The notes under the pieces are model-generated. The model searched no databases. It was not told where the DNA came from and was given only the letters and a program-made list of their open reading frames with translations. From Sulfurimonas sp. (GTDB taxonomy: Bacteria; Campylobacterota; Campylobacteria; Campylobacterales; Sulfurimonadaceae), in assembly GCA_026988235.1 (NCBI GenBank), contig JALSLQ010000075.1, positions 1 to 39,789 of the forward strand: 39,789 nt of DNA. Reading direction: 5' to 3'. The position numbers and the translations under genes were made by a program. This document shows, piece by piece, positions 23,069-33,416 of this stretch (position 1 is its first letter; each line of letters opens with the position of its first letter).

Positions 23069-25033
23069 ATGGGCATTTTTTCATTATTTTCAAAACAAAA
23101 AAGCATTGATGTATATGATGCGAACAAAGAAAAAGAGACATTGTTTTCGCATTTGGACAAAGATTTTTTTACCGAAGTAGTTGATAACCACGATACCATG
23201 TTACTCTATTATTTACAAGGTGGAGGATGGATAGGCGCAAATAAAACTTTTTTTAAAACAATGAATTATTATGATATAAAAGATTTTCTAAGAGTGAATG
23301 AGAGTATTCGCGATATTTTTTTAAATGAGAGTGAAGAGATATTTACGGAGTCTGATAAAAGTTGGCTAGATTATATTAAAAAGTATAAAAGTGATGGCTA
23401 TAGTGTGAGTATGACGGATAAACAAGGAAATTTATTAAGTATAGAAGCTAAATGTCATAAATATTCAAAAAACAATAAATTATATATTTTGGAATTAAAA
23501 GATGTTACGGATTTACAAAAAGCAAGATTGCAGACCAAAGAAGTAGAAAAATTAAAAACGAAATTTTTAGCAAATATAGGGCATGAATTTAGGACACCAA
23601 TGAATGGTATTTTAGGATTTGTGGAGTTACTTAAATCAACTAGCCTTGATGAAAATCAACATGAATATATTGATATGATTGATTATTCTTCAAAAAATTT
23701 AATGAATAATATTGAAACATTGTTAGATCTATCACAACTTCAAAGTGGGCGCCTTGAAGTAGAAGCTGAACCTTTTAATCTTTTGGTTGAGATGGAAAAG
23801 CTCATTTATACATGCTTTGATAAGGCAAACAATAATGGTGTAGGCGTTATGAGTTTTATAGACCCAAAACTACCTCAAGAATTAGAGGGTGATGCCAGAA
23901 AAATTTTGCAAATTATGCGTTCAATTATTCAAAATGCGATTAAGTTCACACCGCATGGTGGAAAGGTGATTATTGAAGTCAAGCTCTTAAAACGATTGCA
24001 AAATGGGGAATGCACTATAGGGTTTGGGGTTAAAGACAATGGTGAAGGTATGTCTCAAGAGCAGATTGCATTAATGGAAGAACCTTTTACTGCCGGAAGT
24101 CATGCTGATGAACGACTTGGAATTGGGCTGAGTCTTTCAAGTGGTTTGGTGAAACTGATGGGCTCTGAACTCCGAATAAGCAGTGAGATTGGTAATGGTA
24201 CTTATGTGAATTTTGTTCTTGATTTTAAATCTTCAAGAGGGCAAAACTATAAAATGATGCCGAGTAAAAAAGCTAAAGTACTTTTACTAGATAAAGAAAA
24301 AGTAGATGATGCTAATTTTTTAACTATATATCTGCGTTCTTTTGCTATAGATGTTACAAAGTCTTCTGAACTTAGCGATGATGTTTATGAAGATATAGAT
24401 GAGCTTTATATTGTGGCAAATCAGGATAACTCCTCATGGATGCTTGATCTTGCGACATATAAGAAAAAAGCATCGGTAATTCTTTTGTTAGACGAAGATG
24501 AAAAACTAAAAACTAAAATGACACATATAGTGGACGAAGTGATATATAAGCCATTGTTGGCAAGTGCTATCGCTAAACATCTTTATATGGCAAATAGCTT
24601 TAAAAATAATGATGAAGACAAGGCTCAATTGAAAATTCAAAAGAAGGTTGATGCTTTAGTTGTGGAAGATAATATTATTAACCAACGGCTTATCAAAATA
24701 CTGCTTCAAGAGTACAATATTAAAGTATCTACGGCATCTAATGGACTCGAAGCTATTGAAATGTATAAAAAGAAAAAATACGACATTATTTTTATGGATA
24801 TAGATATGCCTTATATGAATGGGATTGTTGCAACCAAAGAGATTAAAGATATGATGCTTATGAAATCACAAGCGCCCATAGTAGCACTTACGGCAATGGC
24901 TATGGAAGGGGATAAAGAGATGCTTTTAAGTGAAGGTCTTGATGATTATCTTTCTAAACCGTTAACACGAGAAAAATTAGAATATATATTAGAAAAATAT
25001 TTACAAATAACACATGAAATTGAATCTGTTTAA
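23069..25033 (+). CDS. Hybrid sensor histidine kinase with pseudo-receiver and receiver
   Basis: A 654-residue soluble kinase without membrane helices. Residues about 30-150 look like a PAS domain ending LYILELKDVTDLQKA. The dimerisation domain has FLANIGHEFRTPMNGILGF with the phospho-accepting histidine near residue 173. The ATPase domain shows N box IIQNAIKFTPHGGKV, G1 DNGEGM, and G2 GIGLSLSSGLVKLMG. Next comes a receiver-like fold without a clear aspartate site (KVLLLDKEKVDDANF to VIYKPLLASAIAKHL), then a true receiver with DALVVEDN, IIFMDIDMPYMNG and LTAMA/YLSKPL. The signal is probably cytoplasmic; the target is unknown and no separate regulator is adjacent. Confidence 0.92.
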   Translation: MGIFSLFSKQKSIDVYDANKEKETLFSHLDKDFFTEVVDNHDTMLLYYLQGGGWIGANKTFFKTMNYYDIKDFLRVNESIRDIFLNESEEIFTESDKSWLDYIKKYKSDGYSVSMTDKQGNLLSIEAKCHKYSKNNKLYILELKDVTDLQKARLQTKEVEKLKTKFLANIGHEFRTPMNGILGFVELLKSTSLDENQHEYIDMIDYSSKNLMNNIETLLDLSQLQSGRLEVEAEPFNLLVEMEKLIYTCFDKANNNGVGVMSFIDPKLPQELEGDARKILQIMRSIIQNAIKFTPHGGKVIIEVKLLKRLQNGECTIGFGVKDNGEGMSQEQIALMEEPFTAGSHADERLGIGLSLSSGLVKLMGSELRISSEIGNGTYVNFVLDFKSSRGQNYKMMPSKKAKVLLLDKEKVDDANFLTIYLRSFAIDVTKSSELSDDVYEDIDELYIVANQDNSSWMLDLATYKKKASVILLLDEDEKLKTKMTHIVDEVIYKPLLASAIAKHLYMANSFKNNDEDKAQLKIQKKVDALVVEDNIINQRLIKILLQEYNIKVSTASNGLEAIEMYKKKKYDIIFMDIDMPYMNGIVATKEIKDMMLMKSQAPIVALTAMAMEGDKEMLLSEGLDDYLSKPLTREKLEYILEKYLQITHEIESV

Positions 25034-25088
25034 TAACTATTAATATATTACTATTAAACTTCTTCTTATCAATCTATAAGGAACTATA

Positions 25089-25919
25089 ATGAATAAAATT
25101 ACAATGTTACTATCTGTATTGCTTTTGACTGGCTCAATCGTATCTGCAAAAACATTAGTTACAGTAAATGGCAAGGCAATCACACAGCAAGAAGTTGACC
25201 AAGAATTAATGCAGGCAACGCAGGGAAGATTCAACCAAGTGCCAGCTGATCGTCAAGCTGCCTTTAGGCAACAGGTTTTACAACAACTTATAGGCAAAGA
25301 GTTGATTTTTGATGATGCGAAGAAGTCTGGTATTATTCAATCTAAAGCGTATAAGAGTGAGTATAAAAAACTTGAACAAAGAATGAAAAAAGAACTTGCT
25401 ATTCAGGTATGGCAGAAAAAATTGCTTGATAGTATAAAAATTTCAACTAAAGAGCTGAAAAATTACTATAAAAAGAATAAAGAAGAATTTAATGAAAAAG
25501 AGAGTGTGCATGCTCGTCATATTTTAGTGAAGACAAAAGCAGAAGCAGAAAAAATCATAGCACAGTTAAAATCATTAAGTGGCGAAAAATTGAAACAAAA
25601 GTTTATAGAACTTGCGAAAAAAGATTCAACTGGACCTAGTGGATCTAAAGGTGGTGATTTAGGATACTTTAGCAAAGGACAAATGGTGCCGGCTTTTAAT
25701 AGTAAAGTATTTTCTATGAAAAAAGGTACAATAACGCTAGAGCCTGTAAAAACACAATTTGGATACCATGTGATTTATGTGGAAGATAAAAAACCATCAA
25801 TGACAAGAAGTTTTGATGAAGTAAAAATATTTATTGAGCAACGCTTAAAAATGGAAAAATTTAAAGCTGTAATGAAGAAAAAAATGGATGCATTGCAGAA
25901 AAAAGCAAATATCAAGTAA
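25089..25919 (+). CDS. Periplasmic parvulin-type foldase (SurA/PEB4-like)
   Basis: A 276-residue exported protein with signal peptide MNKITMLLSVLLLTGSIVSA. An N-terminal chaperone region (TLVTVNGKAITQQEVDQELMQ, RQQVLQQLIGKELIF) wraps a parvulin domain: ESVHARHILVKTKAEAEKI, FIELAKKDSTGPSGSKGGDLGYFSKGQMVPAFNSKVFSM, and TQFGYHVIYVED. The domain order matches PEB4/Cbf2 of Campylobacter and SurA-like foldases for outer-membrane proteins. The ribosome site is AAGGAAC. It is followed by the PLP enzyme after 3 bases. Confidence 0.92.
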   Translation: MNKITMLLSVLLLTGSIVSAKTLVTVNGKAITQQEVDQELMQATQGRFNQVPADRQAAFRQQVLQQLIGKELIFDDAKKSGIIQSKAYKSEYKKLEQRMKKELAIQVWQKKLLDSIKISTKELKNYYKKNKEEFNEKESVHARHILVKTKAEAEKIIAQLKSLSGEKLKQKFIELAKKDSTGPSGSKGGDLGYFSKGQMVPAFNSKVFSMKKGTITLEPVKTQFGYHVIYVEDKKPSMTRSFDEVKIFIEQRLKMEKFKAVMKKKMDALQKKANIK

Positions 25920-25922
25920 GTT

Positions 25923-26783
25923 ATGCAAGCCTCTCCTCTTTCTAAAATAGTTTTAGAAGAGAGAGAGTTCTTTGTGAAGAGGGATGACTTGATTGATCCC
26001 TATCTTGCCGGCAATAAATATAGAAAACTCTACACTCTTTTAAAAACTCCAAATAATACTTATGACACTTTAATATCTTACGGTGGGTCACAATCTAATG
26101 CAATGCTAGCATTAGCTGCAATGTGCCAGAAAAAAAACTGGAAATTTATCTACTATACAAAAAAACTCTCCAATACACAGAAAAATAAGCATGAAGGAAA
26201 CTATGCACATGCTTTGAGATTAGGAATGCAGCACAGCGAAATTGAAAATGATTACTATAAAAAATTTATAGCCTCTTTGCGCTTACATGTAAATGAAAAA
26301 ACATGCTTTGTTGATCAGGGTGGTGCAGTACAAGAAGCAAAAATAGGTTTGGAAGTTTTGGCACAGGAAGTACGCGAGCAAAACTCTACCTTACATGTAA
26401 AGGCAATGGCAACACCTTCAGGAACGGGAACAACAGCACTTTTTTTAGCATTAGCTTTACCTGAGTATAAAGTTTATACGACACCGTGCATTGGTGATGT
26501 CAGCTATTTAAAACAACAAATGAATGCTTTGGCAAAAATTCCTGATAACCTTACTATTTTAAAACCGAAGAAAAAATATCATTTTGCTAAGCCATACTTG
26601 GAATTTTATGAGATATATAAGCGTTTACATGTAACAGGCATAGAATTTGATTTACTGTATGCTCCTGCAATGTGGCAGGCACTTTTGGAACAAACTGATG
26701 AAAACATTATGTATATACACAGCGGTGGAGTGAGCGGAAACAAAAGTATGCTTGCGCGTTATAAGAAAAAAGGGATTATATAA
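25923..26783 (+). CDS. PLP-dependent enzyme, ACC deaminase / D-cysteine desulfhydrase-like
   Basis: A 286-residue fold-type II PLP enzyme. FFVKRDDLIDPYLAGNKYRKL carries the Schiff-base lysine at about residue 32 (GNKYRK). Also seen: SYGGSQSNAMLALAAMC, VDQGGAVQEAKIGLEVLAQEV and ATPSGTGTTALFLAL (glycine-rich phosphate loop), and a final IHSGGVSGNKSML. The family covers ACC deaminase and D-cysteine desulfhydrase; substrate cannot be told from sequence, and true ACC deaminase activity is unlikely to be safe to assume. It is slightly shorter than the usual 320-340 residues. Two TTACATGTAA sites fall within 110 bases here, and a third 230 bases further. Confidence 0.85.
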   Translation: MQASPLSKIVLEEREFFVKRDDLIDPYLAGNKYRKLYTLLKTPNNTYDTLISYGGSQSNAMLALAAMCQKKNWKFIYYTKKLSNTQKNKHEGNYAHALRLGMQHSEIENDYYKKFIASLRLHVNEKTCFVDQGGAVQEAKIGLEVLAQEVREQNSTLHVKAMATPSGTGTTALFLALALPEYKVYTTPCIGDVSYLKQQMNALAKIPDNLTILKPKKKYHFAKPYLEFYEIYKRLHVTGIEFDLLYAPAMWQALLEQTDENIMYIHSGGVSGNKSMLARYKKKGII

Positions 26784-26788
26784 TCAAC

Positions 26789-26808
26789 TTTGCAACTAAA
26801 GTAGCAAA
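26789..26808. repeat. Short inverted repeat upstream of clpB
   Basis: TTTGC-N10-GCAAA lies between the PLP enzyme stop and the clpB promoter. It could be a weak terminator (no T tract follows) or an operator. It does not match CIRCE or HAIR heat-shock elements. Confidence 0.3.
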
Positions 26809-26827
26809 ACAAAATGCTTAAAGAGTA

Positions 26828-26833
26828 TATACT
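26828..26833 (+). promoter_or_regulatory. Candidate -10 box of clpB
   Basis: TATACT, 30 bases upstream of the ATG at 26864, followed by the ribosome site AAAAGGA. No CIRCE or HAIR heat-shock element was found in the 80-base intergenic stretch. Confidence 0.45.
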
Positions 26834-26863
26834 GTCACCATAAATAAAAAAAAGGATTGAGAT

Positions 26864-29440
26864 ATGAATAACATTTTTGAGAAACTAACACATAATATGA
26901 CTGAGGCAATTGAGAGTGCCTTGTCTTTGGCTTTACATAATAAAAATCAAGAAGTGACAGCTGTTCATTTTTTATGGGCATTACTGACGAATTCAGATTC
27001 CGTATTGAATCAGATGTTTAACAAAATGGGCATCGACAAAGTTGCAATGGAGTTAGACATTAAAAGTATGGCAGAGAAACTTCCAAAATCTTCTAGTGTG
27101 ACAAAAGAGAGTATTAAGCTTTCGCATGATTTTGTAAGAACATTAGAAAACGGAATTGGTCTGATGACCAAAAACGGAGATGCTTATTTAGCTGTTGATA
27201 CCTATATATTGGCGAATTTAAACACAGAACCATTTTCAATTATATTACCAAAATATATAGATACTATGCAACTGACAAAAGAGCTTGAAGCTACACGCGG
27301 CGGAGCAAAAATCGATTCTCAAACTGCAGATGAAACGCTAGAATCACTTTCTAAATATGGTATTGATTTAACAAAAGAAGCGGCAGAAGGGAAGTTAGCT
27401 CCTGTAATCGGACGGGATGAAGAGATTGCACGAACAATGCAGATTTTGATTCGTAAAACGAAAAACAACCCAATGCTTTTAGGCGAGCCGGGTGTTGGTA
27501 AAACGGCACTGGTTGAGGGACTTGCACAGAGAATTCAAAGTGGTAATGTTCCAACATCTTTACAAAATAAGCGTGTTATAGCACTTGATATGTCAGCGCT
27601 TATTGCCGGTGCAAAATACCGAGGTGAGTTTGAAGACAGGCTCAAAGCTGTGATCGATGAAGTCAAAGAAAATGGAAATATTATTTTATTTATTGATGAA
27701 ATTCATACTATCGTTGGTGCGGGTGCATCTGAGGGTTCAATGGATGCGGCGAACATCTTAAAACCTGCGCTTGCTCGTGGTGAATTGCATACTATTGGAG
27801 CAACGACGCTTAAAGAGTACAGAAAATATTTTGAAAAAGATGCAGCGTTGCAACGCCGTTTTTTACCGATTAGTGTCGATGAACCAAGTGTAAACCAGTC
27901 ACTGCAAATTCTTCGTGGAATCAAAGAGAGACTTGAAGCACACCATAATGTAAGTATTGCAGACAGTGCATTAGTGGCTGCGGCAAAACTCTCTGACAGA
28001 TATATTGCAGATAGGTTTTTGCCAGATAAAGCGATTGACTTAATTGATGAAGCAGCAGCAGAACTCAAAATGCAAATCGAATCTGAACCGAATGAACTGA
28101 GTGCGGCAAAGCGTAAACTCTCAGAATTGATGGTGGAAAAAGAGGCATTGAAGATGGAAAAAACTCCATCAAATGAAAAACGCCTCCAAGAGATAGAAAA
28201 AGAGCTTGCTGACATTGAAGAAAAGGTGAGAACATTGGAGTCTCAATTTCAAAGTGAAAAAGAAGTATTTGAAAAAATTTCAGCGATTAAAGGTGAAATT
28301 GAAGCAAAACGCCGTGAAGCAGAACTTGCAAAAGGTCGTTCTGAATTCAATCGTGCTGCAGAAATTGAGTATGGCGAGATTCCAAAACTGATAGAGCAGG
28401 AAAAAGAGCTTAATGCACAATGGGATAGAATGCAGGCAGAGGGAACACTCCTGAAAAATTCTGTCGATGAAGAATCAATTGCCTCTATTGTAAGTAGATG
28501 GACGGGAATTCCAATCAATAAAATGTTGCAAAGTGAAAAAGATAAAATTATACATGTTGAAGATGAGTTAAATAAAACTGTTATTGGGCAAGGACAAGCA
28601 ACACATGCTGTTGCTCGTGCCATTAAGCGTAACAAAGCAGGACTAAGTGATAAAAACAGACCAATCGGTAGTTTTCTTTTCTTAGGACCTACAGGTGTTG
28701 GTAAAACACAAACTGCCAAAACTTTGGCGAAGTTTTTGTTTGACTCCGAGGAGGCACTTATAAGAATAGATATGAGTGAATATATGGAAAAACATGCTGT
28801 TTCTCGTCTTGTTGGTGCTGCACCGGGATATGTAGGCTATGAAGAGGGTGGACAACTTACAGAAGCCGTAAGAAGAAAACCATACTCTGTAGTGCTTTTT
28901 GATGAGGTAGAAAAAGCGCACCCAGATGTGTTTAATATGCTACTACAAGTGCTTGATGACGGTCGTTTGACAGACAACAAAGGAGTGACGGTTGATTTTA
29001 GTAATACTATTATCATTCTGACATCAAATATCGCAAGTGACAAGATTATCACACATGCTGGAAGTCCTGAATTAGAGGACATGGTTATGTCTGAGCTTAA
29101 AAAAGCATTTAAACCAGAATTTTTGAATAGACTTGATGATGTTGTTATATTTAATGCACTTGGTCAAGAACAAATTAAAGGGATTGTTGATATTTTCTTT
29201 GGTGAAATTGTCAGTAAAGTCAAAGAAAGAGATATAGAACTCTCTTTAAGCGAAGAGGCAAAAGATTATATTGCAGAAGCTGGATTTGACCCGGTATATG
29301 GAGCTCGTCCGCTTAAGCGTGCGTTATATGAAATTGTAGAAGACCGTTTAGCTGACCTTATCTTAGACGGTACGGTAAAAGAAGGCTCTCGCGTTGCGTT
29401 CACTGTTGTAAACGGTGAGGTGGAAGTTAAGGTTTCTTAA
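26864..29440 (+). CDS. clpB: ATP-dependent disaggregase ClpB
   Basis: An 858-residue AAA+ chaperone of usual ClpB length. The N-terminal Clp repeat domain covers about 1-150. NBD1 has [10 protein letters not shown] (Walker A), [17 protein letters not shown] and [14 protein letters not shown] (Walker B). A coiled-coil middle domain of about 120 residues (around 400-525), the mark of ClpB versus ClpA/ClpC, follows. NBD2 has [31 protein letters not shown] and the sensor-2 GARPLKRAL. With DnaK it rescues aggregated proteins. The end overlaps the opposing GGDEF-EAL gene by 4 bases, and a hairpin includes its stop codon. Confidence 0.98.
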   Translation: MNNIFEKLTHNMTEAIESALSLALHNKNQEVTAVHFLWALLTNSDSVLNQMFNKMGIDKVAMELDIKSMAEKLPKSSSVTKESIKLSHDFVRTLENGIGLMTKNGDAYLAVDTYILANLNTEPFSIILPKYIDTMQLTKELEATRGGAKIDSQTADETLESLSKYGIDLTKEAAEGKLAPVIGRDEEIARTMQILIRKTKNNPMLLGEPGVGKTALVEGLAQRIQSGNVPTSLQNKRVIALDMSALIAGAKYRGEFEDRLKAVIDEVKENGNIILFIDEIHTIVGAGASEGSMDAANILKPALARGELHTIGATTLKEYRKYFEKDAALQRRFLPISVDEPSVNQSLQILRGIKERLEAHHNVSIADSALVAAAKLSDRYIADRFLPDKAIDLIDEAAAELKMQIESEPNELSAAKRKLSELMVEKEALKMEKTPSNEKRLQEIEKELADIEEKVRTLESQFQSEKEVFEKISAIKGEIEAKRREAELAKGRSEFNRAAEIEYGEIPKLIEQEKELNAQWDRMQAEGTLLKNSVDEESIASIVSRWTGIPINKMLQSEKDKIIHVEDELNKTVIGQGQATHAVARAIKRNKAGLSDKNRPIGSFLFLGPTGVGKTQTAKTLAKFLFDSEEALIRIDMSEYMEKHAVSRLVGAAPGYVGYEEGGQLTEAVRRKPYSVVLFDEVEKAHPDVFNMLLQVLDDGRLTDNKGVTVDFSNTIIILTSNIASDKIITHAGSPELEDMVMSELKKAFKPEFLNRLDDVVIFNALGQEQIKGIVDIFFGEIVSKVKERDIELSLSEEAKDYIAEAGFDPVYGARPLKRALYEIVEDRLADLILDGTVKEGSRVAFTVVNGEVEVKVS

Positions 29441-29445
29441 CTTTT
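29424..29445 (+). terminator. Hairpin spanning the clpB stop codon
   Basis: AAGTTAAG-GTTT-CTTAACTT is a perfect 8-base-pair stem followed by TTC. It contains the clpB TAA and the stop of the opposing gene, so it could act in both directions. The T tract after it is short. Confidence 0.5.
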
Positions 29446-31380
29446 CATATATTTTTCTATGTTTAAAGGTTTTCCGAGATGAAAACCTTGGGCATAATCT
29501 ACTCCCAAATCTTTTACCACATTGAGAATTTCTTGAGAAGATACAAATTCTGCTATTGTTAGTATATGGAGTTTCTTAGCAAGTGTGACGATAGTTTCTA
29601 CCATTATTTTAGAATTTTGATTTTTATCTATATTTGATATTAAAGAAGCATCTATCTTAATATAATCAATAGGAATATTTAAAATATGAGAAAAATTAGA
29701 GTAGCCTGAACCAAAATCATCTAATGCAATTTTTACTCCATAAGAATGAACTTTTAAACAAAATGCTACAACCATTTCATAATCATTAAAATCTTCTGTT
29801 TCAAGTAATTCAACAGTCAATAGTTCATTGAATTGAAAACTATTTAATATGTCGAAAAAATATCGCATAGTTTTTTTATTTTGTATATCACTGAGTGATA
29901 AGTTTATAGAACAAGGTATTTGGTATAAAGATATGACATTGAGTGTATTTTTAATGACTGTTTTTGTGATTTTGTAATAAATTCGATGGGCTTTAGCAAC
30001 CTCTAAAAATTTAACAGGTGCGATGATATGGTCTTTTTCATCTTTAAGTCTGACTAATGATTCATATTTTGTTTGCATATTTGTATTTTGAATAGGGACA
30101 ATAGGTTGAAAGAAAGACAATATATTCTCTTTTTCCAGTGCAGTTTTGAGTTTTTTATGACATTCTATATCATCTTTATACTGTTTTTCTAGTGCTTTAT
30201 CTTCATGAAAGATTGAAAGTTGAATATTATTCTTTTTTGCCTCTTTGAGTGCCATATCGGCATAAGCAAGCATTTTATTTTTACCTGTAAATGTTATACC
30301 ACAGCTCATCATAAACTGAAATATTTTATCTTCATAGGTAAATGTTTTTTTGTTATAGTGTTGTAAGATTGTATTAATGAGATTGAGGAATACCTGATTA
30401 TTTTCATTTATTTGATTAATACAGACTATGACAAACTCATCTCCGCCAATATGGTATAAAAGTACAGGTAAACCAGCAGTTTCTTTTTTTAGAAAATTTG
30501 CAGTCATTTGAAGCGCAATATTTCCAATATCTTCCCCGTAAACATCATTAAATGACTGAAATTTGTCTATATTGAGCAATGCCATACGGGTAAAAGTATG
30601 TGAAGTGGCATCTTCAAGTAATTTATTTCTATTTGCTAAACCGCTAATATGATGCGTGTATATCTTTTTATGTAACTCGGCAGTTTTTTTCAGTATTTCT
30701 TTTTCTAAATCTTCATTATATTTTAAAATCTTCTTTTGTGCTTTTCTTAAATGCTCGTGAAGTGTATTAAATTTATAAATGGAAAAACTTATCAGTAAAA
30801 AAGCAACAAAAAATGAAAAAAGCAGTGTATAAGAACTTCGTTCGTTGTTTTTATCAAGTGTAGCAATCTTGTTGTAAAGCACTGCATTAGATAGGTCTGT
30901 CAATATTTTTGTATCAGCGGAAAATTTTTGAATTACACTGTTAAAACCAATAATGGCATCTTGTAAATCTTCTTTATCATGATCTTTTACGGCTTGGAGT
31001 ATAGATTTTTCTATAAATTTATACGCAATAGTTCTATTGTGAATTGTTTGCAACAAGGTCATAAAATTACTTGGAAGATTATGCTTTTCAATGAAAATTT
31101 GAAGCTCTTTTAAACTGTTGTCAATATTTTGAAATGATGTGCTTATTTGCTCACTTGAGAGATTTTTTTGAAGGAGTATGTATTGTAAAATAAGTGTTTG
31201 ATTTGTTTTAAGTTCGTAGTTTAGTGTACTGATATGGTGCGTTAATTCTACATGATGTTTACTCAAATAATTTAAAACCTGATTATTCGCATGGATGTTT
31301 TTATAGCTTATAATTAATGATGCGATTAAAAGGATAAAACTTACAAGAAGGGCAGTATATATTTTATATTGAAATTTCAT
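29437..31380 (-). CDS. Membrane GGDEF-EAL cyclic-di-GMP signalling protein
   Basis: A 647-residue protein. Two membrane helices (about 7-27 and 182-204) flank a helical periplasmic sensor of about 150 residues. The GGDEF domain has [11 protein letters not shown] with the active signature but no RXXD inhibitory site (LPVL at that place). The EAL domain has YESLVR (ESL rather than EAL, catalytic E kept), [41 protein letters not shown] and [11 protein letters not shown]. The phosphodiesterase metal residues look intact, so c-di-GMP breakdown is likely and synthesis possible. Convergent with clpB. It follows the porin gene by 10 bases, perhaps in the same transcript. Confidence 0.93.
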   Translation of the reverse strand: MKFQYKIYTALLVSFILLIASLIISYKNIHANNQVLNYLSKHHVELTHHISTLNYELKTNQTLILQYILLQKNLSSEQISTSFQNIDNSLKELQIFIEKHNLPSNFMTLLQTIHNRTIAYKFIEKSILQAVKDHDKEDLQDAIIGFNSVIQKFSADTKILTDLSNAVLYNKIATLDKNNERSSYTLLFSFFVAFLLISFSIYKFNTLHEHLRKAQKKILKYNEDLEKEILKKTAELHKKIYTHHISGLANRNKLLEDATSHTFTRMALLNIDKFQSFNDVYGEDIGNIALQMTANFLKKETAGLPVLLYHIGGDEFVIVCINQINENNQVFLNLINTILQHYNKKTFTYEDKIFQFMMSCGITFTGKNKMLAYADMALKEAKKNNIQLSIFHEDKALEKQYKDDIECHKKLKTALEKENILSFFQPIVPIQNTNMQTKYESLVRLKDEKDHIIAPVKFLEVAKAHRIYYKITKTVIKNTLNVISLYQIPCSINLSLSDIQNKKTMRYFFDILNSFQFNELLTVELLETEDFNDYEMVVAFCLKVHSYGVKIALDDFGSGYSNFSHILNIPIDYIKIDASLISNIDKNQNSKIMVETIVTLAKKLHILTIAEFVSSQEILNVVKDLGVDYAQGFHLGKPLNIEKYMKS

Positions 31381-31390
31381 TTTAAAATAC

Positions 31391-32884
31391 TTAAAACTTT
31401 GCTTCTAAACTAAGTGAGGTGATATTTTGTGTTGCATCTTTTTTTGCAGGTTCTCCAAAATGCCATCCGCTTCCAGTATAATCCTCATGCATATTAAGAT
31501 AGCCTAGTTTTGCACTGAGATATTTGTGAAATTGCCATGTCATATATATTTCATAAACACTTCCTCTCGTTGCCAATTTGTTAAACATATCTTCAGCACC
31601 TTGCGTTGCGCTAAACCAGTATTTACTTCCATAATTGAACTCGGCACCTGCCATAAATTCTTTTGAAAAATTATATTTTGTACCAATATAGACAGCATAG
31701 CCGTTTTTGCTGAGCATCTCTCCGCTTGCATAATCGGCATCTGTAAATCCAGTATATCCACCTGCTGTGAGTTGGGCATTGAGAGGTGCTATGATTTTGT
31801 AATCATCTTTGTTTCCGTTTGGATGTGGGTTTGACAGTGCGGTGTGTAGAAAAAGTGTGGTATTTGTATTGTGTACCTTTTCGATGTCCAATCCTATACC
31901 GTAAGTAATCATCGTTCCTAAATCATGGGAGTTTGAAGAGGTGACATCTGGACCCAAATAAGGATGTGCTTTGAGTTGATTGATGATATTAAATCCAAAG
32001 GAGAGTAAAGATGAGCCTAAAAAATGAAATTTTGTATCGGCATATAAACCAAGGATGTTTGCATCATCAATATTTTCTCGATTACATTGATACGGGTAGA
32101 AATTCGGTCGCAATGTGTATGGTTTTGCTATAACTAAACGAGCAAAGGTATTGTCATTGAATTTTTGTGTCGCTATTAATCCATATGTATTCATGTCGAA
32201 CACTAAAGCAGGAAAGAGTGCATTCCTTTTTTTGTTTTGTGCATATTGTATAGGCGTGCCACCGGATGTTGGGAGTAAACCAAATGAGAAAGTAAAGGGA
32301 GTCTTTGAAGCACTGTGAATGGTATAATCAACATAGGCACGATCAATATCAAAAGCACTTCCCGGTGTTCCGGTTTTAATGTCACGAGATAAAATACATA
32401 ATCTTTGATTTGCTTGAGATGAATTCATATAGAGCATACGCCCATGAAATTTGACATCATCAAAATTTGCATTCATGTTTAATCGAAAGCGTATAGTGGA
32501 AGCAATATCAAAATTTTTCGTGTATTCATCTCTTCTTTGTAGCCCTGTAGGAGTACCATCAGGATTGTACATTTGTGTATTTTCACCAGATATTTTACCG
32601 TTTTTGTAATTTAGTTTATCAAATCGTAAGAGTAGCTCCGGTGAAAAGTTGATTTTATCAAGGATGGACTTTGTTTCGACTTTTTCTAAAATATTTTCTT
32701 GTTCATCCATATAGTCATTGTTTTGAACAAGTTGTTTTTTTGTTTGCATGGTCTCTTTTGCATTTTGTGCAACTTGGGCTTTTAACAGTTGTATTTCATG
32801 TTCAAGCTGTTCTATCTTTTTATTTATGTCAATTTGTGATGCCATTAAGAATATTGGAAATGTGAGAAGAGCGATTTTTTTCAT
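31391..32884 (-). CDS. DUF3373-like outer-membrane beta-barrel protein
   Basis: 497 residues from the ATG at 32884 (MKKIALLTFPIFLMAS), which has AGGA seven bases upstream; the track's start lies in the preceding gene. A short signal peptide is followed by a coiled coil (KIEQLEHEIQLLKAQV) of about 55 residues, as in trimeric porin-like proteins, then alternating beta strands to the end (ITSLSLEAKF, a typical terminal aromatic strand). It resembles the DUF3373 family common in Campylobacterota. Transported substrate unknown. The small exported gene upstream ends one base before it. Confidence 0.8.
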   Translation of the reverse strand: MKKIALLTFPIFLMASQIDINKKIEQLEHEIQLLKAQVAQNAKETMQTKKQLVQNNDYMDEQENILEKVETKSILDKINFSPELLLRFDKLNYKNGKISGENTQMYNPDGTPTGLQRRDEYTKNFDIASTIRFRLNMNANFDDVKFHGRMLYMNSSQANQRLCILSRDIKTGTPGSAFDIDRAYVDYTIHSASKTPFTFSFGLLPTSGGTPIQYAQNKKRNALFPALVFDMNTYGLIATQKFNDNTFARLVIAKPYTLRPNFYPYQCNRENIDDANILGLYADTKFHFLGSSLLSFGFNIINQLKAHPYLGPDVTSSNSHDLGTMITYGIGLDIEKVHNTNTTLFLHTALSNPHPNGNKDDYKIIAPLNAQLTAGGYTGFTDADYASGEMLSKNGYAVYIGTKYNFSKEFMAGAEFNYGSKYWFSATQGAEDMFNKLATRGSVYEIYMTWQFHKYLSAKLGYLNMHEDYTGSGWHFGEPAKKDATQNITSLSLEAKF

Positions 32885-32885
32885 T

Positions 32886-33152
32886 TTATAATCCTGGTAA
32901 TGTCGGTTGTTCTGAATCCGCTGCATGTACTATAAGGTAAGTTTTGAGTTTCTGTCTTGTTCCCTCATCAATAGAGTCAAGTTTGTATCTTTTAAGGTGT
33001 CTGGGTGAAGAAAAAATGCGTATCCATTGGATTGTAGCTTTTTCTCCGCCAAAAAGATGTAGTTTTTGAGCAAGAGAAATAATATTTTTATCATAATTTG
33101 AATTTGCAAAAAGAGAAAACATACACAAAATCATACCTATGAAAATTTTCAT
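32886..33152 (-). CDS. Small exported protein upstream of the porin gene
   Basis: 88 residues from the ATG at 33152 (MKIFIGMILCMFSLFANS), with AGGGA six bases upstream; the ORF start at 33227 is too early. After the signal peptide the mature protein is about 70 residues, basic, with no cysteine: NIISLAQKLHLFGGEKATIQWIRIFSSPRHLKRYKLDSIDEGTRQKLKTYL. No family recognised. Its stop is one base from the porin ATG (TAAAATG), so the two are translated together and probably act at the same place. Confidence 0.7.
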   Translation of the reverse strand: MKIFIGMILCMFSLFANSNYDKNIISLAQKLHLFGGEKATIQWIRIFSSPRHLKRYKLDSIDEGTRQKLKTYLIVHAADSEQPTLPGL

Positions 33153-33180
33153 AATAATCCCTACTCTTTTGAATGATGAT

Positions 33181-33186
33181 ATTATA
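33181..33186 (-). promoter_or_regulatory. Candidate -10 box of the small exported protein / porin operon
   Basis: TATAAT on the minus strand in AACTATAATATC, about 29 bases before the ATG at 33152. Confidence 0.6.
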
Positions 33187-33281
33187 GTTAATTTATTTAA
33201 GAAATGCAATGCAGGTATTAACCACACTTTAAGTAAAGTTTTTGTAAACTTCCGAACTTAAATCAGATAAGGATATGTCGA

Positions 33282-33416
33282 ATGAAAAGAACATACCAAC
33301 CACATAATACACCTAGAAAACGAACACACGGTTTTAGAGCTAGAATGGCTACTAAAAATGGTCGTAACATTTTAAATCGTCGTCGTGCTAAAGGTCGTAA
33401 AAAATTGTCAGTATAG
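33282..33416 (+). CDS. rpmH: 50S ribosomal protein L34
   Basis: A 44-residue protein missed by the ORF track: [20 protein letters not shown], then [20 protein letters not shown] and KLSV. This is L34 throughout, a very basic protein of the large subunit. AAGGA lies nine bases before ATG. It heads the conserved block rpmH-rnpA-yidD-yidC-jag-mnmE, often close to the replication origin. The rnpA frame opens inside its 3' end. Confidence 0.98.
   Translation: MKRTYQPHNTPRKRTHGFRARMATKNGRNILNRRRAKGRKKLSV

Noticed and set aside
26784-26863. CIRCE or HAIR heat-shock operator before clpB
   Set aside because: Neither TTAGCACTC-N9-GAGTGCTAA nor a CTTGAGT/ACTCAAG pair is present; only a short TTTGC/GCAAA repeat.
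27703-28719. Long minus-strand ORFs over clpB
   Set aside because: Shadows of a strongly conserved gene; serine-rich composition typical of antisense translation.
33153-33281. Replication origin near rpmH
   Set aside because: Only one weak DnaA-box-like word (TTAACCACA) was seen and no dnaA gene or box cluster is present.
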